Shown: positions 55,801 to 64,000 of the stretch, one piece after another
Layout of the letters: the number at the start of each line of letters is the position of its first letter
Numbering within the stretch: position 1 is the first letter of the stretch
Source: Geosiphon pyriformis
Taxonomy: Eukaryota > Glomeromycota > Glomeromycetes > Archaeosporales > Geosiphonaceae
DNA length: 64,000 bases
Direction of reading: 5' to 3'
Assembly (NCBI GenBank): GCA_016748015.1
Contig: JAAOMT010000387.1
Location: 93,932-157,931 of the forward strand
The notes under the pieces: generated by a model
The model's input: the letters and a program-made list of their open reading frames with translations, nothing else
Told to the model about the DNA's origin: nothing
Database searches by the model: none
Position numbers and translations under genes: made by a program

Positions 55801-57492
55801 AGCCTCCCTCCAAACACCAAGAGTTGATTCATCAGAAAGACAAAAATTGATGAGCACCAAGAGCATATTAAGAGCTGAACTGTCACAATGCTTCCAGAGT
55901 TCGTTGGAGATGCCTAAAAGACCAGCAGCTTTCCCATCAAGCAGATTGGAGACCACACCAAATAATTCAACAAAACTAACACAGTCTATGACATTGGAAA
56001 AAACACCATCAAAAACATGTTCCAGAAGCTAATATTAACAAAACCAAACCTCAGGCACATCATGAACCACATCTTGCTTCCATGTTCAACTTTCCATTAT
56101 CTCATCCACTTTATTTTTAACATGATCAGGCTCCAAGATCAGCTCTTTACCCACCACCAAATGATCTAAAACAACTTTACAAAAGGGCCATTCCAAGACA
56201 TTTTTGATAGTGTGACCTTTGTTTAACTCAAAGCTCTCCATTCTTCTATTGATAGCAGATCTGATATAAGAATCCTCAGCACATTTCGACTCTAACAACT
56301 TAGAAGCACAATAAGATTTCTTGATCTTTGAAAGAACAGATTGTATATTATTCAAAGGGGAACTTGAGATAAAAAGAGATTTCACCAATGAAGCATTAAC
56401 AGAATTAAGCAGAATCCAAGTTTCCAGCAGCAAAGCAAATACATCACGATCGATCAACCAGGAAGCTTTAACCAATTTAGACATCAGCAGTTTCAATCTA
56501 TGAAACCTGGATGAGGTTTTGGTAAAAACACTATCATATTTCTTGAACCATTTTTTTTTGAAAACCACATTTGCTGAAAAACACAATGTCTTATGAATAG
56601 CATCTTACATAGCATCCAGATCTGAATGCATTTTGGCATTCAAGAAATTATCAGAGAGCATGGCAGCATTAGCCACCATTTTATTCTTAAACTTTGACCA
56701 TAAAGCATTATCAGCACCTTTAAAATTGTACTTCCAATGATCCTTATTCACCTGTTTATGCAATGAGTTTAATTGCACATTCAGCAAACTACCAAGACCT
56801 ACAGAAACAAAAACAGCCCTATGATCAGTATCAAAAAACTCCTCAATGCCAGCCACACCACAATTTAAAATCACATTAACAAGATTTGATGACACAAACA
56901 CATAGTCAATAGTTTTGGCAACTCCCTGAGAATTGTTTTATGTAGCTTTCTTTCCATATGAGCTTCCACCCAAGGAGTTAACCAAACCTAAATCAAAACA
57001 CCTTTTGAAATTTGCACTTTTGTGAAAACCATTTTTATTGAAATTGCCACCCAAGATGATGAAAAAAGACTCATTTACCATCCTTGCAATCAAAGAATTA
57101 ACATTATCTGCCTAAGAGAAACAAACCACCAGAGAAGCTCCAGCATACAGTCCCAAAACTGACACAGAAAGATTATTTTTGAAAAGGAGCCTGAGAGAAA
57201 AAAACCAGCCAGGAATATTCAAAATCTTACATATATGCTGAGCCAAGAAATTGTTCATAATAATCACAACCCCAGAACCCAAGTGACCAGAATCCAAACC
57301 AGAAGTAAAAACCTAAACACCATCAAACTTGTTCATGATCTAAGGACGGATCTTACTTTTTAACTTAGTTTTAGTAACAATCGAAATCACATTGTCCATT
57401 TTCTTATGCCAATGAATAATATCATCCAGTTTTGCAGAATTGTTTATTCCTCTAATGTTACATATTGCAACTTTCCAAACCAAACTGTTCAT
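52804..57492 (-). pseudogene. LINE-D ORF2 (APE, RT, RNase H, CCHC)
   Basis: The domains are AP endonuclease (VTKTKLKSK with Glu to Lys, GGNFNKNG with Asp to Asn, FFDTDHRAVFVSVGLG) and RT (NNFLVLKGTTIQ, LWLVLQDM-stop-KAYDSVG, AFVDNTIWIG). RNase H reads VYTDGSL, TMVELQAIVLAL, LFSNSQ (Asp to Asn) and CVDALV. An intact zinc motif follows, CLYCGEVEVSNHVFSC (CX2CX7HX3C). Long open stretches are 53,401-54,270, 54,271-54,789, 54,811-55,470 and 55,528-55,956. Most losses are Gln, Trp or Arg codons turned to stops or acidic residues turned to Asn/Lys, which are C:G to T:A changes. Confidence 0.92.
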
Positions 57493-59396
57493 TGAGAATT
57501 GAAGAACAATGATGACTTCAAGCCAGCAAACAACTGATCAAATCTCACTAAAATGGAATTTACCAAAACTTCCAGAGCCACAAATTTAGATTCAAGACTG
57601 CCCAACTTGGAAGTTAAGACCTTAGAACTGCTTGAGCCAAGAACTGGACCGTCAGTAGCAATAGGAAAGGGGGTATCAGAAAGACCATCAGGCCTATCCA
57701 AGACCATATCAGAAAGGGAATTTAAATTTGCAACCATAGACGAAACTGAAGCAGGAGATTGAGAAACAGACATAGCAAGATTTTCATTTAAAACAGGCAC
57801 CAAAAGCACCAACTTGGCACCATTTAGGCATTTTATTATACATAACACTTGGTCCGACAGGAGCCCCAAAGATCATTCCAAAGACAACAAGCATTTATTC
57901 AAAGCAGAGTTAAGTGTGAAAGTAAAAGGAAGCAGACTATCAGAACCCAGACCACCAGAGAAAAAAAGACTCGAATTAGAACCAATAGAAGGACCAGAAG
58001 ACATAGACACAGAAGAAATAATCTGAGCCCATAATTTATCACCAAAGGCGGCTGGGTGAGAGATGAGAACACTCTTTTTCATGTACAACTTGGCAAGTTG
58101 GAGGTGATTCTCATCCAAAGTAACCCACTTTATAAATAATTTTGAAGGCTTGAAAGTGAAAGCAATCTCAGCATTACACTCCAAAACTGAATGACCAAGC
58201 TTCCCATACCTATCATACCGAACAAGACCCAATCTAGCCCAAGAAAGCTTCACTCCACCAAGAATTAGAACCGTGTGAAAAGCCGACTCCAATATTTTGT
58301 CAGACTCAAAGCCAACCACAGCACAGTGAGTCCTATTGCCACTTTCTAATGACCGATTAATAACACACATCTTCCTACCAGCCCCTTCCAAAAAATTTCC
58401 AAGATCATGTACAGTTGTACCCACAGGCAAAGTAAACAAAAGTGCCCTAAACCAATCTCTTGATGCCCATGTTTCACAATTTCTCACAGCTTTGGCCACA
58501 TGTACTGAATCTTTCCCGATTAAGAATAACCACTTAGCTGCCAACAGATCTGCTTGATTTGATTTGGCAAACTCTACCACAGCCTTCTGTCACAGCCCAA
58601 TAAGTTGCAATCGGATTGACACCACTTGACCAAACTTAAAAAGAGCTGCAATAATCATTCCCTTTGGTGTATCCATGAGAATTTCTTTGATTACTACAGC
58701 CCAATCTGAATGAATTTCTTGTTTCTTAAGATTGGTGTTTATGGTAATCCCCTTTTCTCTGGCCAATGAAGCAGTCTTTTCCATGTTGATCTCTGAGGTG
58801 AAAGTAGATTTGATGATCCTCTCAAATTTTGAGGGGGTAGTGGCCCCCCCAAAACCATTTATTTTCGAAAATAATTTTCTGATGACTTGAGTTTTGGTTA
58901 TAGCCAATTTGCCTTTCACAGCTGAGAGATTAATGTTCAGAGCAAAAGATTTTTTCACAGCAACTTCTACTTGAGTTTTGATTATTTTAAGATCTAACCA
59001 CTTTTTTTCCAAAGAAATACCAAGAAAGGGAGAGAGGAAACCACCATCATCATTATCCATATCATAATTCAGAAAACCAAAAGGGGAACCACATGCCAAA
59101 TCATTTTTAACTCTCTTTGCCTTAGAAGTTATAGCAGCCGAACCAAGAAAAGACTTATTACTACTACTGACTAGGACATCATCAACAATACTACTACTAG
59201 AATTACTTTTCATATCAGAGTACATGCCCCCATCAAAATGAAATTTGGCCAAAGAAACACCACCTTTAATACCAGAATGCTTGATATTGCGAAGAGAAAC
59301 CCTTTTCTTTTGTGAAAAGAAGCCACCAGCAGGACCAGAGAAAGCACCCAAGGGAGCCTTCGAACTTGACGAACTGCCACTAAAGACAGCCTCCAT
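57489..59396 (-). pseudogene. LINE-D ORF1
   Basis: The start is set at the ATG 59,394-59,396 (MEAVFSGSSSSSK) because LINE-B aligns from this point, although the frame is open 36 codons further upstream. The order is: Ser-rich N-terminus, basic stretch (FFSQKKRVSLRNIKHSG), RRM-like part (KKSFALNINLSAVKG ... FKFGQVVSIRLQLIGL), stop at 58,587-58,589 (from Trp), then VVGFESDKILESAF. The knuckle has lost both first Cys to Tyr (YDRYGKLGHSVLEC), and a Ser/Leu-rich C-terminus ends LFFNSQ and TGA. A further stop lies at 57,870-57,872. Confidence 0.87.
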
Positions 59397-59520
59397 ATTC
59401 ACAACAAATAGGTTATGTGTAAAAAAAATGGTGAAATAAAACAGATAGAAAAAACAAAAAACTTCTTTCAAAATTGTGCTCTTTAGGGAATTTGGGATGT
59501 ACAAGAGAAAAAAATTTGAA

Positions 59521-59553
59521 GTTTTTTCCTTAAATTTTTATTATTGTTTTTAC

Positions 59554-59590
<37 letters not shown>

Positions 59591-59889
59591 TTATTATTTT
59601 ATTATTATTTTTTTAATTATTGTTTGATTTAATATAACTTGATTATAAAAAATTTTTTTATTTTTTTTAAGCTAATTTTTAAAAATATTAATTTTATTAT
59701 TATTATTATTTTTAAGCAAGAAAAATTTAAGATTTTATTAAGATCAATAAGTTGAAAATAGTTTTATTTAACTTTACTACTTTATTTTGTATACAAAATT
59801 ATAATTGATAACAAACTTACATACATTTCTAAAAACCAGTAAATAAAAGTTTGTCTAAATTTATAAAATACAAAAACAAGTTTACAAAA
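59521..59889. repeat. TTA microsatellite and AT-rich flank of LINE-D
   Basis: A TTA/ATT run occupies about 59,553-59,613, followed by A/T-rich DNA without coding signs. Confidence 0.75.
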
Positions 59890-60472
59890 CCCAAATAGAT
59901 AGTTTTTTTTATTAATTCTGGCATTTATACGTCTTTTTTTTCTAAAAAAATAGGTAAAATTGGTCAACAAAATATTAAATGTATTTTTCATATTTGCATT
60001 TACATAAACAATTTAATATCACAAAAAAACAATTTGATACAATCAACTTTTAAACGCAAAAAGAAAAAGACTAAAAGCTTGATAAAACAATAACAAAAAA
60101 TTAAACACTTGCAAAATGAGATTCACAAAAAGACTATTGCTTTTTTTACTCATGAATTTGATATTATTATTATTATTCTTCCTTTTGAGGTATCAAATAC
60201 AATGAACCAAAAAACATGAAAATTACAAAAAAACAGGTCAAAAGATGCTTGGCTGGGCACATTATCGATTTCAACAACGTTTAATAGCCAAAGCAGAGGA
60301 ATTAGGAGTTCCTGCTATTATCCAAAATGAAGCCTATATGCAGTTGGTGTGGAAACATCCCAAACATCGGATCCAAAATGGCGCTCGGGGAATTTTTCTC
60401 CGGGCATTGCTTGATGGAGCCTTGATTCTCTCTGGAGATCATGAAGGAAATAGTAGCATCATCTATTATTGA
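59890..60472 (+). pseudogene. Fanzor (eukaryotic TnpB-like RNA-guided nuclease) relic, C-terminal half
   Basis: From 59,908 one frame reads FINSGIYTSFF, where the family has the RuvC-I block IDPGxRTF with catalytic Asp. It continues with IGKIGQQNIKCIF, the Lys-rich helix (FKRKKKTKSLIKQ), a TAA at 60,091, and NEIHKKTIAFFTHEFD. An ATT expansion and LPFEVSNTMNQKT follow; the Glu fits RuvC-II. After a TGA at 60,217 and a frameshift, 60,245-60,472 gives MLGWAHYRFQQRLIAKAEEL and VPAIIQNEAY, then NGARGIFLRALLDGALILS. This order is characteristic of Fanzor/TnpB. The zinc-finger CXXC pairs between NEAY and NGARG are deleted and the last RuvC Asp is gone (KHRIQNGARG). It is therefore dead, and no left part or target repeats were found. 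Confidence 0.75.
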
Positions 60473-61234
60473 TATATTACAATCCATCCGTCTTTTTGTT
60501 TGATTCTTAATTTCTTGCTGGTTGATTTTTAAGGGCTGTCGACATCAAAAAAACCAATTGTCCTTTTTTATAATTTCTAGCTCTCTCGCTCACTTTTCAA
60601 GTTGCGAAGGAAAATGAACCTGTGGACCCGTTATTTCATCTCTTTTCCTCAAGAGAAGAAAGACTCATGATCTTTGGTCGCATTTTTTAGAGTCGTCCTC
60701 TTGCTCCTCAGCATATGGGGCTGATATCCTTAAATAACGAGCAGGAGTTATCTTTCCCTCCACTTTGTTCTTTTACTTCTCCCCCTTGGTATCTTCTTTT
60801 TTTATATTGCTTTTGTTCTGTGAACTCGTTTTTGATGTTAAGTAAAAGCTTGTAATTTCCCTTTGAAAGCCCATGGATCAAAATCCTGCATGTTTTATCA
60901 ATTTATAACGTAATGTACATTTTGACCATGGGAAAATGATATTTACACGTGATCTTTGGAAAACCTTTTGAAATTGAAAAGAAAATTTAGACCATGTTAG
61001 AAATCGTTTAGTTTGATACTCTTCATGATTACAAAATATATTTTACCTGAGAAGTTTATTTTATACAACTTGTACAAAGATTTAATTAAAAAAAAATAAT
61101 AATGAACTTCAAGCAAAACGTAGAGGAAAACGCTAATTCATTATACAAAAGCTGGAGCCCAGATGAGCTTAATAATATGAATGGTGTTCAGACCTTGTAC
61201 TTCGAGAACCATCCTGACTGTCATACTAAATTCC
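60473..61234. other. Intergenic DNA between Fanzor relic and dnm1
   Basis: The left half (to about 60,850) is of balanced composition with pyrimidine-rich stretches and could include the end of the Fanzor mobile unit. The right part is the probable dnm1 3' UTR. No ORF, RNA gene or inverted repeat was recognised. Confidence 0.45.
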
Positions 61235-64000
61235 TCACATTGCTTCATTGATAATCTCAAACGCTTTTTTATAGACATCTAACATCGTCTTACACTTTTG
61301 CCGCTCGCTCGCTAAATTTTCATCCTCTTGCAACAGGTCTCCGAAAAATTCTTCCTTATATAGCTCTGCAACAAGACGGTTTTGTACTGACTCACGAGAG
61401 AAATTAACCAATAGGTGCATAATCGCTTTTGGTACAATGTCTTGGATAGTTTTGCGAACAAGGTTGAAATAAGAAGTGATTAGGGAACCTGTTATTAAAT
61501 AAAGAAAAAACGAAATTATTATTTTAATCGAGAAAAGGAGGTTGGTAAATAAAATATTATTTACGAATCAATTGAGTTTCCATTTCTTCTTGCTCGGTGA
61601 GATTGTAAGATTCTTCAAAACTTAACTAAGGCAAAAAAGCCAGATCGCATTAGCACTTAAAAGAATGAGAAAGGCTTACTATTTAAACCTAGATTTACTT
61701 ACCATATCCAACTTCTTATCTATTTCACTACTGTCGATTCCTAATTTATTTGAGCTGCCTCCACGATTAGTTTGTTGATCAGGTAGCGCAGTTCTATCTG
61801 CTTTGTTTCCACTACCAAAAAAGTATGTGAGGAACCCTTCACGTTGCGCCCAACCTGCCGTGTTTGTAGCTGGAATATTAGTACTATTTTGTAGAGAAAA
61901 ATCCTTGACTGATGATGGTTCTTTAAAGCCGTCGGATATTGTTAATACATCAGGATCTTCCTTAGATCCAATGATTGATCCATTTGTTACTGGGGCATGG
62001 AAAGAACTATTACCACCCATAACAATTCCCTAATTTTGGGATTTATTTAATTAGCAATAAAGATGAATCAATATAACTCTTTAAGAAGGCTTCTTTTACC
62101 TTTTTATTGACTTTGTCAAACTCTTTTCGTCGCCTTTCGTTCTTTTTTACAAGATCTGATATCGCACCTCCACCACCAATAAAGTCTGGGTGGTTAGTGT
62201 TAATGTAGGCACGTTGAATACTAATCAAGCTTTCAACGTATTCAGATGTAGGTAACAATCGTTCACGCAACAAGTCCGAGACAACTTCGAGAAGTTTAGA
62301 ATGTAAACGAGGGAATTGATTCAGTTCCTGTTATTAGGGAAAGTGTAAGAATACAAGATTCTGGCGTGATGGTTGATATTAACGCAGTCAAAATTCATTC
62401 TCTTACTTTACTTCCGCAACTATGGCAAATTTTCATCAACTCTTCGTACACTAATTCAACACACCGTAAACTAGGGGGTTCCAGTAGTTGAATTTGAGGT
62501 TTTACCAGTAGATCAAATGCGATTTCGGGGACAAATAAGGATGGCCTGGGTCCCGTTGAATTTCGAATTGCTATTCGAATATCTTGTACCGATAGATTCC
62601 CACAAGGATTAATAGAATCTAATGCAGCCCCAAAGACATTATTGAATATGTAGTAAATCCGTGCTCCACCACATCTAGAAAAGCTCATCCAAATATTAGA
62701 GAAATAAATGATAAAGAAAAGCATAAGCGAAGACGGTCTTACAATTCCTTTGTTGATATCTCACGGTAAGTGCCGTCAATTGATGACGTAAAATCATTGG
62801 CAAACTTGGTCAATAATTTTAAGACGAGTGCTCCCTGAAATTCATAAATCGAGGTTGATAAACAGGCAAGAATTGACTCAAAATTTCTTGAAGATTGATA
62901 CACTCACCCTTTGTCCTTTGCCAGTGATAGCAGGATCTCCGTAGGCTGCTAATTCTTGCTGGGTTTGACCGATGAGAGTGTTTATTCGAGTTTTCATATC
63001 GGGCAATCTCTCACGAATGTGATTCATTAATATCTTTGAACAGACATAAGAATCAAAATTAGTTTTATCTCAAAGTTGTCACAGTTGAATCTAAAATTTA
63101 TCCTCCAATTATACCTTCATAATTCCACAACTTCTAAACTGCCTCAAAATAATAATTCATATTAGTCTAGAAAACTTACATTATTTAGGGACTTGGACAA
63201 AAATGGTGTACCGCATCGAGCTGCAATGCTTTTATAAGCTGGATGATTCCTAAAAAAGTCCGTCTCGGATTTTAAAGCCTCTGACATGGGTTTATTGACG
63301 ACAATATCTTGCTGACTGCGATTAACTACTCCAATAAATCCTAGTTTTAACGGCAACACGCGACCTGTAAGTATTTCTAATGCATTTGTACCAGCATCCA
63401 TAAGATCAAGTTTAGTTAACACGCCAATTGTGCGTCGACCTAGCACAAGAAGAACGAGGAAACAATAATTTTTAGTATTAATAGAAAACAATCGAAAACA
63501 TGTGGATCTAATAAAAAACCTTCATAATCAACTTGTTTTGCCAACTTTAAACTTTCTGAATTAACAAGATCCACATTGGCCGGACTGACGGCTAAAATAA
63601 TACTGAAAAATGGAGCCATATTATCAATATTAGCATTAATTCTCGCCAAGGACCCGCCATTGGTTGAAATGCTCATGAAAAAAAGAGATCAAAGTGTTGA
63701 ACCTATTTGGTTTTGATATATAATCCAGAATTAGATTTCTTGTTTGTTTTTCGATATCTGTCGGCTGGTCCCCTAAAATACTTTTATGAATTAATACTCT
63801 GAAAAATATATTCTAAAAACGAAGACCACAAATTTGAAGATATTTACCAACAGGAATCTATAGATTATCGCAAAAGTCCAAAGTAGACGACAAATCATTG
63901 GAGAGGTTGATGCACGTATAATTATATGAACTACTCATAAAACAACTCTTAGCTATACAAAATTGAATTCTACAAGCATGCCTTGGTAAGGCCGGGTAAA
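61235..64000 (-). CDS. dnm1: Dynamin-related GTPase Dnm1 (mitochondrial/peroxisomal fission), 5' end outside window
   Basis: Exons (minus): 63,982-64,000 (partial), 63,848-63,857, 63,703-63,772, 63,520-63,602, 63,180-63,439, 62,908-63,033, 62,743-62,834, 62,407-62,674, 62,100-62,327, 61,703-62,029, 61,565-61,625 and 61,235-61,488. Phases fit throughout. The GTPase part shows [19 protein letters not shown] (switch II region), [25 protein letters not shown] (G4 TKLD) and [13 protein letters not shown]. The middle domain has [38 protein letters not shown] and [18 protein letters not shown], then [11 protein letters not shown] variable insert (61,703-62,029) contains [12 protein letters not shown], and the GED ([21 protein letters not shown]) ends the protein. 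[13 protein letters not shown] and CHSCGS point to Dnm1/Drp1 rather than Vps1. It polymerises on membranes and constricts them. The codon frame is intact, so the gene is probably functional. Confidence 0.94.
63848..63857 (-). other. 10-nt microexon in dnm1 with upstream GC-AG intron
   Basis: ATTCCTGTTG supplies Ile-Pro-Val and the first base of Gly in the invariant TK-[VI]-P-V-G-D-Q-P block. It is bounded by CTATAG upstream and GTAAATA downstream. The upstream intron (63,858-63,981) begins GCATGC after ACCAAG, so it is GC-AG. Without the microexon the protein would lose the switch II tail and the frame. Confidence 0.75.

Larger units (their letters stand above)
52690..59520 (-). mobile_element. 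LINE-D, full-length non-LTR retrotransposon, uninterrupted
   Basis: The copy has the same layout as LINE-C: 5' UTR (about 59,400-59,520), ORF1 (59,396-57,489), ORF2 (57,492-52,804), and a 3' UTR ending GTTTGGACCTCACTCATTAAA at about 52,693 followed by A/T-rich tail DNA. Each ORF remains in one frame with nonsense codons only. The ORFs share ATGA. It is somewhat more decayed than LINE-C. Both flanks are AT-rich. Confidence 0.93.

Noticed and set aside
59397-59504. Upstream extension of LINE-D ORF1 to the ATG at 59,504
   Set aside because: LINE-B aligns only from MEAVF/MKATT, and the extension is a hydrophobic reading of A/T-rich 5' UTR.

Overview
This is eukaryotic nuclear DNA. It is very AT-rich and has short introns with GT-AG ends plus two non-canonical ones. 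The single-copy genes are fungal: a Dnm1-type dynamin, an Sds3-type Sin3/Rpd3 subunit and an Rbm34/Nop12-type RNA-binding protein. Dense LINE and Ty3/gypsy wreckage, a Fanzor (eukaryotic TnpB) relic and a candidate U12-type intron suggest an early-diverging fungus. An arbuscular mycorrhizal fungus (Glomeromycotina) is my best guess, but the taxon is inferred, not proven.

Layout. 1-12,815: LINE-A (+), split by a 9.8-kb Ty3/gypsy element (GYP-1, minus, 798-10,642). 12,816-17,744: extremely AT-rich DNA holding at least two decayed LINE 3' ends. 17,745-37,560: LINE-B (-), split twice, by a 3.1-kb non-autonomous LTR element (NA-LTR, +, 18,641-21,713) and by a 10-kb gypsy element (GYP-2, minus, 23,605-33,566). 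37,745-44,640: LINE-C (-). 45,927-47,809: RBM34/Nop12 gene (-, 7 exons). 48,106-51,058: Sds3-like gene (+, 10 exons), divergent from RBM34 across 296 bp. 52,690-59,520: LINE-D (-). 59,890-60,472: Fanzor relic (+). 61,235 to beyond 64,000: Dnm1 dynamin (-, 12 exons seen, 5' end outside the window).

How the mobile DNA fits together. The four LINEs share one architecture: ORF1 with a CCHC knuckle, then an ORF2 with AP-endonuclease, reverse transcriptase, RNase H and a C-terminal CCHC. ORF1 and ORF2 are joined by an ATGA stop/start overlap. All three LTR elements sit inside LINE coding sequence, and removing each with a 4-bp target duplication restores the LINE reading frame. The gypsy family has one long Gag-Pro-(Cys-rich)-dUTPase-RT-RNaseH-IN frame plus a conserved third ORF that runs through the polypurine tract into the 3' LTR. 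Damage is overwhelmingly C:G to T:A (CGA to TGA, TGG to TGA/TAG, Asp to Asn), which suggests cytosine-methylation decay or a RIP-like process.

The most unusual items are the gypsy domain order with its dUTPase and LTR-overlapping ORF3, the candidate AT-AC intron in the Sds3 gene, the 10-nt microexon behind a GC-AG intron in the dynamin gene, the Fanzor fossil, and the AT-rich blocks that are in part fossil LINEs.
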